A stretch of 64,000 nucleotides of DNA from Piromyces finnis (Eukaryota > Neocallimastigomycota > Neocallimastigomycetes > Neocallimastigales > Neocallimastigaceae). Made by a program: the position numbers and the translations under genes. Below, in pieces: positions 44,478 to 57,373 of this stretch. The stretch covers positions 326,967-390,966 of the forward strand of contig MCFH01000053.1 of NCBI GenBank assembly GCA_002104945.1, written 5' to 3'. Each line of letters begins with the position of its first letter. The first letter of the stretch is position 1. The notes under the pieces were generated by a model. It had not been told where the DNA came from. It searched no databases and saw nothing but the letters and a program-made list of their open reading frames with translations.

Positions 44478-46185
44478 CAATTTTAATGTCTGTTACTAAT
44501 ATAGTTTACTAAAAGCTTTCTATAATACAAATGCATTAAAGTATATTATAAAAAAATATAAAAAAAATTATTATTATGTTAATTTATTATGTTTAAATTA
44601 CTTTATATATATATAATAACCTTTTTTTTATAAGAATTATAACTTTTACAATTGTTAAAAATAAAGAAAGTAAAGAATAAAAATAAATAAAAGAAAAAAA
44701 AAAAAAAAAGATATTTTTTTAAAAGTCTTTTTTGTATTTTTTTTTTTTTAATTGTTTACACAAAATTTAATAAAGTTTTTTCTGTGTAAAAATATATTAT
44801 AATCAATTGAAAAATAAAATATATAAATAATACAAATTTTAAATTATTAATTTCCAATTTGACAAATCATATAAAATATTTTTTTTAAAATAAATTTTAA
44901 TAATAAAAGTTTTGACATAAAAGTTTAATATTTAATAATAGATGTTATTTTCCTTTAAAAGAATATTAATTATATATTAACAAGGATGATGATTCTATAT
45001 TTCAAAATTTAAAAAAAAAAGCATTTATTACCCTCTTTTATTATCTTTTTACTGCTACTGTTACTTCTACCTATATACTATTTTTCATTTTGAAATTTTT
45101 TTCCTTTAAAATTTTTTAATTTTATGGATAATATATAAAAAACTATTAATTTTAATTCATTTTAAATTAATAATATATGATTGCTTATAATTACAATAAT
45201 ATAATCTATTGGAATTTTTTATTAAAGCTAGTGTTACACTAAATAATAAAAATTAAATCGAAATAAATAATATATTTTATATATATTAAAATTTATTATT
45301 AATGGTTATATATAAATTAATATGTTTTAATGTTAATGTTTTAATTTTTTAAGGAGAAAAGTTTAAAAAATAATAAAACAAAAATTAAAGATTTGATCTA
45401 TAAAAATTTTAAATTTTCATATATTGGATTATATTATTAATATATTATTATTTAATTTTGATAATGGGTAAATTTTAAAATGGAGAATTCTGTATTTTGA
45501 TTTGGATAAATAACAACTAGAAAAGAAGAAAACCTTTATACAACTACGACGATGGTTATTATTATATCATTATAGATTTAAACTAAAATGATAATAAAAA
45601 AAAAGAATATCATGAATAAAGATATATCATTACATTTACTATTTGTAATTATTAATAAAACATTAAAGTAAAAAAAATAAAATAATAAAATCTAATAATT
45701 TTATTTAAAAGATTAATAATAAAAATCACAAAACAGTAGAATTGTAGATAAAAAATTCACTCCCATAAAGAAATTTAAATTATTGTTTATTCTCTTTTTT
45801 TTTTTTTTTTTTTGATTTTATTAATACTCATAACATGATACACACTGTTTATGAAAAAACAATTATATATATTATTTTTGATATTTGATATTTTATCTAT
45901 TTTATTAATCTATTTTACAGTAATTTTTATTACAAATAATTATATTTTAAATTATTAATTATTTATCATAAAAAATTATATCTATTAAATTGTGGGATAA
46001 TGATAGTAAAAAAAAAAAAAAAATAATAGTTTATTTTTTTTTTTTTTTTTAATTATATATATTTAATGTAGATTTGGATAGAAAACTTTAAATATAGTTT
46101 GTTTATTTTAAACATTTTCTTTTCCTTTTTCTTTCGAGATATGCAAAATTTTTTTATTTTTATTTTATTTTATTTTTTTTTTTTA
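44369..46185. other. Intergenic region C-D
   Basis: 1.8 kb of AT-rich spacer. It begins with an (ATTT)n tract (listed separately), only about 30 bases upstream of the receptor C start codon. No coding frame is seen. Confidence 0.55.
44398..44477. repeat. (ATTT)~20 tetranucleotide microsatellite
   Basis: About 20 perfect ATTT units lie immediately upstream of receptor C, in its probable 5' untranslated or promoter region. Confidence 0.95.
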
Positions 46186-48953
46186 TTAATTAAAACTAAT
46201 TGTCCTTTTCATATGCTTTTTATTCTTTCTTAAAAGAATTGGATAAATTGAAGAAAACATTAATTCAACAATTTCATTTTTAGCTTCATCAAATACACCA
46301 ACAGTAGGGAAAGAACACATTTCTTTGAAAATACGTTTACTTGTATCATTTGTAAGATTAACAGCTGCTGAGCCATTAATATCTATAAATCTATAGATGA
46401 TATTAATAAATAAAATACATATATATTTTTTATGAATACATTTAAATATAAATTATTAATGTTGATATAATGAAATAATTTTAATTTTATTACAAAAAAT
46501 AAAAAAAATAAAAAAAAAATTACAATAAAAATAAAAATTAATCATTTAATAGTCTTACATTTCATAGAATGAGGTATAATATGGTAGAATTTCATTTGGA
46601 ACTGGCATATTTGGTTCATAGGAATAACTATCCATTGATGAAATAGAAAAAGATTGAACTTGTTTTTGATAAAAACCTTCAAAGTCATATTGACTTACTA
46701 ATTTTTCATTACCCATTTCTTTTGCTTTTGCTAATTCCATTTGATAACGATAAACCATAGTTTGCAAAATTTGATAATTTTCCCAAAATAATACATTCTC
46801 AACTGAAAATTCCTTAATAGCAATATCTCTTAATTCATCAACTAAAGAAGGGGTATTTAAAACTTTGTAAAAATATTGTATTGAACTTTCAGCCTTTTAT
46901 TGTAAATATATTTATATATATAATAATAGATGGATTAATTAGTTAATTATATAATAAATTATAAAAATAAAATATATATAAATATAAATATTTAAAAAAA
47001 AAAAAAATTACATCTTGAAAATATTCATTTTTTTCACTTCTTGCTTTATAGTATTGAATAACAGGCAATGTTATGGAAGCAAAAAACATATATGCTGATA
47101 CAAATGTAAATAACATCTTACCACCTTTTGTCTTATCAAAAAGAAATAGGTAGATTCTTAAATGTTGTCCTTTATTCGATTTAAATACACTTCCTTCACT
47201 TGCTCCTTTTTGAAGAAGAATATTTAATATATTGCTTATAATAATCATTATAGATACTGTCAAACATTCAAACTTTAAAACATTATAATTAAAAAAGACA
47301 ATACAAATATATTTATTAAATTTATATTATTAATATGATGAAATCGTCATCATCATAATAAAGAATTATAATAAGTATATTTACCTTAACACCATATTTA
47401 TTAATATCTTTTACATAAAATAACCCTATTGAGATAATAATACAGAGTATCATATAGAGTCCACTATAAGCCATGACAATATAAAATAATTCTTTTCCAG
47501 CATTATTTTTTAATTTTAATAATCCATCTTCAAATTCTTTATACCTTTATAAAAAAAAAATATTTTTTTTTTGTTTAATATTACTATTACTATTATTATT
47601 ATAATTTCATTTTTTCTTTTACTTACGAGCACTGTAGTCTTTCAGGTCCCATAACACTATAGACAATTACCGAATATAAAAAGCCAATCAACTATAATTA
47701 TTTTAAAAATAATACAAATAGTTAACTTTTACCCATTTATAAAAATTATTAATATAATAGTATTTGTATTTTTCTATATTTACTGAAGGAATAGTGATAA
47801 AAAGAATAATAATCCATTTAATTTTTTTATAAATTCTTGGTAAATAGTAATTTGGCTCAATTCCATCATTTAGTTTCTTTTTCTTAACAGATGAAACTTT
47901 TTTTTTTTTTAAGTTTTATTAGTATTATTATTTTAAAATTATTAATTATTATAATCATATCATATTATTATAATATATATGATATGATTCAAGGTAATAC
48001 CTTTGAAAATATTGTAACGATATAATAAAATTACACGAAAACTTCTTGAAATAAAGCTATATATAAAATAAAAAAGTAAAAAAATAATTAATATAGATTA
48101 TTATATTACACTGTATAATTACTCTAATTATTCATATATTACTTACATTAAATTAACAATGGTATTTAAAACATTTGCTTGAAAAACAGTGACTATATAA
48201 TAAAGTTGAAATTTTTATCAATATTTTAATATGGTTTTATTTAAAATTTTAATATTAAAATAAATATATCATACTCATGCAGTTAGTTTTAAATAGTTGA
48301 GATGCCTATATTATTTATACATTCATACATATATATAAATATATTTATTAGTTATTATTTTTTTTTCTTGTTGAAATTAATTTATTACCACCAATTATAT
48401 ATAGTATCAAAAAAAAAAATGAAAACAAATTCTTAATTATTTACAAAACCATGGACTACATTTAAGAATGCTGCTAAACCTCCAATAAATGTTAAAACGA
48501 AATTTCTTTGACGAATAAAATAGACTTTATATAATTTGTGAAATCTTTAAAATGGTTTATATCGTTTAATTATTATCCATTTTAATATAATGTTACATTA
48601 TTAAAAATAGTAATATTAATTAGATATATATAAATTATATATTTACAAGACCAATGATACGAGAGCCAATATTATAAAAAGGTAAAATAAAATATTATAT
48701 ATTGTTTTTTCAATGAAAAATTTATTCTTTTCCTGAACAAAACCAATGGTTAAATATTCTTGATATTCAGTTTCATTAGCATAACCCCATATGGAATTCT
48801 ATATTTTTTTTAAAAGTATAGATGTTAATTTGAATTTCTTTTTAGAACGCTATGTACTTAATTTACTTATTTTTAACTATACATTATTTTAAAATATATT
48901 TGAATAATAATGGTTTTTCTTTTTTTTTTTACCTTAAATGTTGAATTTGACAT
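46186..48953 (-). CDS. Receptor D: 7TM protein with C-terminal RGS domain
   Basis: Exons 48953-48933, 48798-48647, 48544-48445, 48305-48275, 48192-48147, 48056-48001, 47896-47784, 47691-47627, 47544-47385, 47272-47012, 46893-46559 and 46390-46186 give 514 residues. The first exon encodes MSNSTFK rather than the MIEK/MLEK of A, B, C and E. Membrane segments occupy ~45-335 (YLFIILALVSLVL-like TM1; TKGGKMLFTFVSAYMFFASI before TM7). The RGS domain follows (FSVENVLFWENYQILQTMVY; VFDEAKNEIVELMFSSIYPI). The usual VPC triplet of exon 4 is replaced by TNC. The gene ends 550 bases from the LTR element inserted upstream of it. Confidence 0.86.
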
Positions 48954-49499
48954 TTATAATTTTATTTCTTTTAATAAAAGGTATTTATATGTGTAGGAAT
49001 AATATTTTATTTTATCTTTATAGTTATTACTATTTTCTTTCTTAAATATTTATAATTTTCTTTTTATTTTCCTTTTTTTTTCTTTATCATTAAAAAAATT
49101 GAAATTTTTTTATATACTTTTAAAATTTATTATTAATTATGGGTATATAATATTTAATAAAAATATATTTTTATATATCTTTATTTAAAATTAAATATAA
49201 AAACTATTTTTTTTTAAATAGTATAACCGTTTATTAAATAATATCTATCTATCTATATTTTTTTTTCAAATGGTTTATTTTTGTTTTTTTTCCTCTATTA
49301 AATCTAGATTCATTATCAAAATGATAAGGAAAAATTAGTTTCTTACGTAGGACAAAATGAGAAATTTCTCTTTTTTTTTTTTTTTCTTCTTTAAAAAAAT
49401 TTATATGATTAATAAATATATATATATATAATATTTTAAAATTTTATAATTAATAATTTTCCAATTATTAAAATTAAAAAAAATTTTTTTTTTTGGGTT
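48954..49499. other. Intergenic region between receptor D and the LTR element
   Basis: Receptor D upstream region, AT-rich with T-runs near 49370-49384 and 49483-49494. No gene is seen. It probably contained the undivided D promoter before the element landed. Confidence 0.5.
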
Positions 49500-49504
49500 C
49501 AACT

Positions 49505-49721
49505 TGTTAGAATATGTGAAACGTTATGTCACATGTATTCAAATGTATTGAAATGTATTAAAACGTATTTGTATATATTGTATTTGATTATATGTTTAAG
49601 CCACAATGTAAATGTATAAATACATGTAGTTTGAGAAGAATGTAACGCAAGTAGTTCTTTATCATAAAATATATTAATAAAGTTGACATAATTATAAACC
49701 TAAATTAAACAACTCTTAATA
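49505..49721 (+). repeat. 5' LTR (217 bp)
   Basis: Starts TGTTAG after the CAACT duplication and ends CTTAATA. It matches the 3' LTR except for one G/A difference inside ATATGTTTAAGCC. Confidence 0.95.
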
Positions 49722-49987
49722 GATTAAGAGTCTCAAGACTCTCAAGAGAGAATCTCATTAATTCTCAAATGATTCTCTGAAAGATGAATCAAACCGCCGG
49801 ATATGACATTTTGTCATAGGAGAAAACTGTAGGAAATTCTAACTATCAGAACTAAATTATTTAATCTGAAATTTTCTATGTTTGATAAAATTATCTTGAG
49901 ATCTAAAATTTATTTGTCAAAGAACTCACTTCTGACAAGAAAATAGTTAAAATATAATTTAGGAAGATATAAAGTTTATTATATAGC

Positions 49988-50044
49988 ATGAAGATTATTC
50001 AACTTGATATTGATCTACTCATTATGTCAATTTACATACAATAA
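49988..50044 (+). pseudogene. Relic of copia reverse transcriptase
   Basis: An 18-codon frame reads MKIIQLDIDLLIMSIYIQ and then stops. QLDI followed by a degenerate stretch and IYI recalls the copia RT core, where a QLDVK-type motif precedes an EEIYM-type motif. Too short to be certain. Confidence 0.4.
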
Positions 50045-50686
50045 CATTAAATATCCATATATCCAGTTATTAAAATATCCATTCACAAATATTCATGAAC
50101 ACATAATTACATATATTTACCAATATTTCATCTTATTTTCAAAAGAACTAGTTTTATTAACATTCATAAAATAGCATTATTGTTATTGAAAGTATAGCAT
50201 ACATATTTATTTCAAGTAAATAAATTGTTTGTGAAATATTCAAATACTTTAACTACTACTATTTTAATGAGAAAATATTCTTTCCGCCATAGAGGAAAGA
50301 TAGAACATAAAGAAAATACATAAAATTTATACAATTAGAAACATGAATTAGAATAATTAAACATTATTTGATAAGTTTGTATAAAATATCCTATTGTAAT
50401 GAAATTATGCAATGAACATTGAAACTATCCTTGTGAAAATGTCAATCAATTTCTTTATGATAATTTCACTCAAATCAGTATTATATAATTTAATCCAGTA
50501 TACTATTCTTTGAATTAAATCATTATAACAATACTTTAAGATAATATTTAGCCTCAAAAGCATTATTTAAATTATTGCTACCTATAAAGCAAATATATTA
50601 CTGGTCAAATGCTCATCCCGTAGGCTGTTATTGCTAATATACATAGCAAATATTTCAAATGAGGTAATTTATTAAAGTTAGAAATG

Positions 50687-50811
50687 CTTAGCGTGAAATG
50701 AGCATATTCTACATATATATATACTTTGAATAACCTAGCGTGAAATGGGTATATTCAATAATATTTTAACAACTTATCATGATTTAACTTAGCGTGAAAT
50801 GAGTTATATTC
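50687..50811. repeat. Three interspersed ~23-bp repeats inside the LTR element
   Basis: The core TAGCGTGAAATG followed by AG/GG and TATATTC-like sequence occurs at 50687-50709, 50734-50756 and 50788-50811, spaced by about 47 and 54 bases of unrelated AT-rich DNA. Function unknown. Confidence 0.8.
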
Positions 50812-51041
50812 ATAGATAATTATTAATGATGGTTTTAGACCTATATATATTTAATTTGGTCCCATCAATAACAATGTAGTACCTTCATAGTAAGGGCTCC
50901 TTAGATTTAGATGACATTGATTCATCATATTTATTTATTACCAACATTCAAGAATGTTGTGACGCCGTTTTAAAATATAATTTACGGTGATTTAGTAACC
51001 TCATATATAAATCGCCACTTTCAACGTAGTGAGTGATCGCC

Positions 51042-51089
51042 GACCAATTAGCTGACATTCTAATTAACCGAGCCGACTTCGATATAATT
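51042..51089 (+). pseudogene. Relic of copia RNase H C-terminus
   Basis: The frame reads DQLADILINRADFDII before a stop, close to the copia RNase H end motif (QLADILTKPL-type). Stops lie just upstream in the same frame, so it is a decayed fragment. It lies upstream of the internal polypurine tract, as expected for the pol end. Confidence 0.6.
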
Positions 51090-51491
51090 TAGAAGAACTT
51101 TATTCTCTTCAACAATCGATATTTTAAATGTCATTATCTTACAATATTAACTTGTTATAATTTTACTGGTATATCTACTTATTTTAATTTGAAGTAAAGA
51201 AATACATAATTGAGGAATATTTTATTCATTAGTTTGATATTCTATGATTATCACTACATTAAAATATATTATCATGAAAATATTATTTCACTATATTTTA
51301 AAGGATAAGCAATTGAGAAAAATGAATGAAAACATTAGAATATGTTATTTATTATTTATATAGGTATTAATACTTATCGTATATGTTATGGAAAATTATT
51401 CATTATTATGAAAATTTGATGCAAAATGAATGAAATTTTATGAAATTTAAATTTCTCTTTTTCAAATCTAAGTATTTATTACTAAACATCT

Positions 51492-51520
51492 AGATTTGAG
51501 GGGGAAGTAGTGAATATACG
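51492..51520 (+). repeat. Internal second polypurine tract with LTR-like continuation
   Basis: AGATTTGAGGGGGAA (51492-51506) matches 14 of 15 bases of the tract before the 3' LTR. The following bases (GAATATACGAAA) resemble the LTR start (GAATATGTGAAA). It looks like a relic of an older 3' end inside the element. Confidence 0.55.
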
Positions 51521-51910
51521 AAATTTAAAATTCAAGATAATAATTTTTGTTTCTAGTTAAACATTGGAAATAACTAAAACATTGCATAGAAACTAAGGCT
51601 TAATAAATAGAATGAATTGAAATTCAAATTGTAAAAATTTATAAGATTCAATATGTAAAAATGAAAAGAACAAAATTTCAAATATAAAGTAAAATATTCT
51701 TAAATATTATAAGAATAATTAATCAATACAAAAGGCATAAAAGGAAGGAAAAACACCTAAAAGAAAATGTTAAAATTCAATATACATAAACTAAATAACT
51801 ATTAAGAATTTAATTAAAATTTTACCATTATTAATTAGTATTTACAAATAGATTGAAATACAATTATGCTAATATTCTAAAGAAAATTGTAATTATAAGG
51901 ACATAAAACC

Positions 51911-52113
51911 AGTTATCCATAGGTTGTCCGAAGAACGTAAAACCAAGAAGATTAACCATAGGTTGTTAAGAGAACGTAAAACCAAAAAGAGTTATCCATA
52001 TGTGTTGTCCGAAGGACGTAAAATCAAAGAGATAAACCATGTGTTGTCTATAATTCTGTGTAAATCTCAGAGAGATTACCAATATAGTTTATAGGATAAT
52101 GTAAAACCGGAAG
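51911..52113. repeat. Five degenerate ~40-bp tandem repeats inside the LTR element
   Basis: Units beginning near 51911, 51951, 51991, 52032 and 52074 share ...ACCATAGGTTGTCCGA... and ...ACGTAAAACC.... The first three are clear, the last two diverged. They lie between the internal polypurine tract and the 3' LTR. Confidence 0.75.
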
Positions 52114-52404
52114 GGTTTTCAATCCTTAATGGATGGTATAACAATTTATGAATATCCAATCCAAATTTTAAACTTTAATACTACCAAATTATACAAAGGT
52201 TTTCAGTTTATCCATAAAAACGAAGTTATAGGGTAATATTTAAATTCTTTAAAGCAATTAGTGAATAATATATGTGAAATATTTTAAATTCCAGTTAATG
52301 AAATATAAAAATTTTAAACATTGGATTTAGTTTATAGTTAATAGTTTAGAAATAATAAAATGCACATATTCACCAGCAAACCAAATTTTACTTAGTAGAA
52401 AATT

Positions 52405-52419
52405 AGGTTTGAGGGGGAA
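52405..52419 (+). other. Polypurine tract (plus-strand primer site) of the LTR element
   Basis: AGGTTTGAGGGGGAA directly precedes the 3' LTR. This position and composition are standard for priming plus-strand DNA synthesis in copia elements. Confidence 0.8.
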
Positions 52420-52636
52420 TGTTAGAATATGTGAAACGTTATGTCACATGTATTCAAATGTATTGAAATGTATTAAAACGTATTTGTATATATTGTATTT
52501 GATTATATATTTAAGCCACAATGTAAATGTATAAATACATGTAGTTTGAGAAGAATGTAACGCAAGTAGTTCTTTATCATAAAATATATTAATAAAGTTG
52601 ACATAATTATAAACCTAAATTAAACAACTCTTAATA
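52420..52636 (+). repeat. 3' LTR (217 bp)
   Basis: Identical to the 5' LTR except at one position and followed by the CAACT target duplication (52637-52641). Confidence 0.95.
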
Positions 52637-52641
52637 CAACT

Positions 52642-53367
52642 ATTACAATTCTTTAAAAATATTAATTTATTATAATTTGATAATAATTAATAAAAATGGT
52701 AAAGTTTATAAACTTTATTTTATAATATTTAATATTTTTTTTTAAAATTTTGAATGTTAAAGAATTAGAAAAAATAAGATTAACACTATAATATTTTCAA
52801 CTATTTCATAATAATATTAATGAAAGATGTAAAATGGTGTTAAATATTATATTTTATTAAAAATGAAACTATTATTTTATAAATCATAATACTTCTCTTT
52901 GTCAAAAAAAAAAAAAATATATATTGAACTTTTTTTTTACACCATTTATTATAAATTAAGATTACAAAAATAGTAATAATTTAAATTGTTTTAGATTTTT
53001 ATTCATTTTAATTTCCACTGTTACACAATATACTCTTTTTTAAATTAAAAAATAGATGAATAGAAAAAGAAAAGAAAATAAATTAACATAATAAATAACA
53101 ATATTAATAAAAAAAGAAATTAATTTTTTTTCCTATTATTAATATATTTTACATATTTTACAATGTTTATTTTAAATATTTAATAAAATATACATTTATC
53201 TTCATGTTAATAAAAACAATTAATCTATATTTTTTTTAAAACTTCATTAAAATATATATATATAAATAAAATAAATAAAAAAAAAAAAGTGACATTTAGT
53301 GTAGAGAAAATAAATGAAAATAAATAAATAAATGAAAAAAAAAAAAAAGCTATTTTACTTTTTTTTT
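52642..53367. other. Intergenic region between the LTR element and receptor E
   Basis: AT-rich spacer downstream of receptor E. No gene or structured element is seen. Confidence 0.55.
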
Positions 53368-56260
53368 TTAATTAATAGTATTGGCGATATGCTTTTCATT
53401 TTGTTTTAATAGAATTGGATAAAGAGAATAGTACATTAATTCAACTACTTCATCAACTGCACTATCATAAATTCCAACAGTTGGGAAAGTACATATTTCA
53501 TTAAAAATATTTTTTATTGTTCTATTGGTAATATTTACTACTGCAGGGCCGTTATAATCAATAAACCTAATTAATAATAATAAATAAAATTAAATTAATA
53601 ATTTATACATTTTTGAATATATTCTAAAAAGTTGATATATATATAAAAAAAAAAAAAAAAAATAGTATAATTTACATATGATAAAATGAAGTATAATATG
53701 GCATAATTTCTTTAGGAACTGGCATATTTGCATCATAGGAGAAATCATCAATAGAAGGTATAGAATAGCCTTGAATTTGTTGATAATATCCTTCAAAATC
53801 ATATTCAGATATCAAATCTTCATTTCCCAAATCCTTTGCTTTTTTAGATTCCATCTGATAACGATATACCATTTTTTTTAATATTTGATAATTTTCCCAA
53901 AATAAAACATTTTCAACAGAAAATTCTTTAATAGCAATATCTCTTAATTCATTAACCAAAGAAGGGGTACTTAATACTTTATAAAAGTATTGAATAGAAT
54001 TCATTGGCTGTAAATAATTTATAACAATTGGTAAAAATTAAAAGGAAAATATGGAGTTATATAAAATAATAATGAGAAGTTATTACTTTTTTTTTTTTAA
54101 CATATTATATATATATACATACATCTTGGAAGTACTTATTCCTTAAAGTTTTTGCTTTATAATAAACGATAACTGGTAGAGAAATGGATACAAAAAACAT
54201 ATAAACTGTAATAATGGTAAAAACCATTTTTCCACCTTTAGTTATTTCAAATATATTTAAGAAAAATTTTGTAGGTCCTTCAATATCATTTGTTTTTTTT
54301 GTCTTTATTTGAAGAATAATATTAAAAATACTACATAAAAAGATAATAATTGATACACTTAAACATTCAAACTTTATTGGTTTAAAAAAAAAAAAAAAAA
54401 AAAAAAAAGCAAATTATAAAAAGGATTATTAGTATAGGAAGACTATTGAATTATTTTACATTTATATATTTAAATAAAATATTGTAATTTTTTTTTTTTT
54501 TGTATTATCGATTTTATTTGAAAATTTATTAATTTACCTTTAATCCATATTTATTAGTATCTTTAACAAAAATAAGAGCAATAGATGCTACAAAATTTGA
54601 GACCATAAATATTCCTCCAAATATTATAACTACATTATATATTCTTTCTGCTTTATTTTCTTTTAAGCTCTTTAACGAATCTTCTGCTTTAAATAATCTA
54701 ATATATATAGAATAGAATATTGAAAATTATATTTAATAAGATTCTTTATATATATATTTTAATAATATACTTAAAATTTATTTACGGGCATTTTTCACTC
54801 ATATTTTCATAATCAGTAACATAAAGGACAACAGTAAGAATGACTGCTATTAACTATTCATCATTTAATCAGCAATAATTAAATTATATTTTTATTAATT
54901 TAAAAATTTTTAACAAAGAATATTTAATAAATAATAAATATTATCATTATATATACAATTAAATATATAGAATAATAAGAATTTATAATTTTTAATAAGA
55001 ATTTTATATATTAATAAAATGCTTATTAAAAAAGAAAAAATTATTATCATGGAATTAAAACTTTTATACTTACAGTTGGTATAGCAATTAATGAAATAAT
55101 AATATAATTTATTCGCTTTGACATCTTTAATAAATAGTAATTTGGTTCATTAATATTGTCATGATATTTATTATTTTTCTTTTTCTTTTTATTAATTGCT
55201 GATACTATTTTATAATTATATGAAAAAATAAAAGTTAAAAATTGAAGATAATTATATATATATAAAGGATAAAGGATTAAGGAAATATTACCTTTAAATA
55301 AATTTAAATGGTAGTATAATATGACACGAAGACTGCGCATTAAAAAACTGCATTTAGATATATAAAGATATTTATTGCTTATTATTTAATATTTTTTTTT
55401 TATTTAATTATTTTATATAAATTCTAATTACACTTACATTGAATTAACAAAGGTATTAAGAATATTTGCTGAAAAAGCCGTTACTATAATAATTATAATA
55501 ATAAATAAATATTTTAATTTAAATAATAGATTATAATATTAAATGTATTTTTGGTTTTCTTTCTATCTTACAGGAACATGTTACAGGAATTAATTGAGGA
55601 AGCTATTTACAATAATTAAATTATACTATATATTAGAATCTAATGTATTATTATTTTTTCTACAATTCACATATCAACCATTTAATATACATACAAAACC
55701 GATAATAATATTAATATAAGAGGCAATACCACCAATAAAGGTTAACATGAAATGTCTTTGACGAATGTTATATGAATTTCTCAATTTATAAAATCTAATT
55801 TAATTTCAATTTTTTTTTTTTTTTTTTAATATATGAAAAATATAGTAGAAAATTAATAAAAATAAAAATATTATAGATGTATAAACTTTAAAATATTTAC
55901 AAATATAACGAAGCTATTCCATAAAATATAAATATCCATAATAAAATTTTATATAGTGTTCTTTCAAATCGGTGGTCCTCGTTATCGAGAAATCCTCTTT
56001 CTAAATATTGATTATATTCTTCAGACGTTGCCTGATTAAAATCAAAAAATTCTCTCTATATATTATCGTCATTTAATTTGATATTAAAGGTAATAAACAA
56101 TTAATATGAAAATGTATGTATATATTAATTATTTATTTATTTCTTATCATTACTCTATTTATTATTATTACTATAAATTTTTATAACTATAAAAAAAAAA
56201 ATACATATTTTTATTATAAAACTTTATCATTATAAAAAAAATACAAACTTTTTCTATCAT
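53368..56260 (-). CDS. Receptor E: 7TM protein with C-terminal RGS domain
   Basis: Exons 56260-56249 (MIEK, donor GTTTGT), 56055-55901, 55794-55695, 55602-55572, 55483-55438, 55347-55292, 55204-55074, 54853-54786, 54697-54538, 54371-54123, 54007-53676 and 53566-53368 give 512 residues. Seven hydrophobic segments are followed by a complete RGS domain (FSVENVLFWENYQILKKMVY; IYDSAVDEVVELMYYSLYPI). The motif before TM7 is TKGGKMVFTIITVYMFF. The segment joining TM3 to TM4 is very Lys/Asn-rich. The RGS domain is most like those of D, F and G, suggesting recent duplication within that half of the array. Confidence 0.87.
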
Positions 56261-57164
56261 TATTATGGTGATGTTGTAATAATAAATAGTTGTTAAAGTT
56301 AATTTAGATATAAAGTAAATTTAGTGTGAAAAAGAAATATTTTAAAAAATAATTTTATTGTATATCTCTTATATTGTAAATGGTTTATTGTATATTATTA
56401 TTCATATTAATTATTTAAAAAAAATATTGTTCATTGTTCTTTTTTTGATTTTTCTTTTTTTTATAAAATCTTTTTTAAAGCAATGTTTATTGTAGAATGA
56501 ATAAAATAAAAAAAAAGATAATATTGAATAATAATAAATATTATTATTATTATTATTATTATTATTATGAATAAAAAACCATATATTTATTCTAATTAAA
56601 TTATTCTTTTTTTAAAAAAAAAAAACTTTAAATAATATTAAAATTAATTATATTTAATATATATTAAAATTTAATTATTATTCAAAAAAAAAATTCTTAA
56701 AAAAAATTTACTTTCTTTATCCTTTTTATATGATTTTTTTTTTTAATTTATTGATATTATTCTATTTGTATACAATTTAATGATATTATATATTAATTTT
56801 TTTTTTAATTTTTATTTTATTTGGTTGTGATTTAATATATTTTTGGTAACAAAAATATTGTATATAAGTATTAATAAATTATGGGAAATAATCCATAATA
56901 GCTATGATGATATTATTGTAAAAAAAAAAAAAAGAAAAATAAAAAAGAAAAACACAATAACTTTAACAAGAATAGTATTTAATCTTTAACAATTAATTAT
57001 TAATTAAAATAATAATAGAATAAAAATTCAAGGTATTTTTATCCTTTTTTTTTTTAATAAAACGTAAACACCACATGTTAAAGCAAAAATAGGTATTAAA
57101 ACTTTTTTTTCTAAAATTCTTTATAGTTTTTATGAAACAATCTACATTTTCTTTTTCTTTTTTT

Positions 57165-57196
<32 letters not shown>

Positions 57197-57373
57197 TAGT
57201 ATTAAATTATTATTGGAAATAAAATTTTAATAAATTTTTATTATTAATCAATAAAACAATCTGATGCAAATTTTAAATATAAAAAAAAAAAAAAGTAAAT
57301 AAATGTATACCAAAATAAATTTAATATAAAAAAAAATTATTTATCTCTAACAATATACAATATGCATTATATA
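56261..57373. other. Intergenic region upstream of receptor E
   Basis: AT-rich spacer with an (ATT)~9 tract at about 56541-56568 and a pyrimidine (CTTTTT)n stretch at about 57150-57198. It ends at the solo LTR. No gene is seen. Confidence 0.55.

Larger units (their letters stand above)
49505..52636 (+). mobile_element. Copia-like LTR retrotransposon, coding-dead, 3132 bp
   Basis: Two direct 217-bp LTRs (49505-49721 and 52420-52636) differ at one base. They are flanked by a 5-bp target duplication, CAACT, at 49500-49504 and 52637-52641. LTRs begin TGTTAGAATATG and end CTCTTAATA (TG...TA instead of TG...CA). A polypurine tract, TTGAGGGGGAA, abuts the 3' LTR (52405-52419), a typical Ty1/copia end. 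No TGG-type primer-binding site follows the 5' LTR. The inside has no long open frame, only relics: a reverse-transcriptase-like fragment (49988-50044) and an RNase H C-terminal fragment (51042-51089). Near-identical LTRs around a dead interior indicate mobilisation by proteins supplied in trans (inference). It interrupts the spacer between receptors D and E. Confidence 0.9.

Noticed and set aside
49722-49790. tRNA-primer binding site after the 5' LTR
   Set aside because: No TGG-type complement of a tRNA 3' end is present; the sequence instead has a small AGAGTC/GACTCT hairpin. A half-tRNA primer cannot be excluded.
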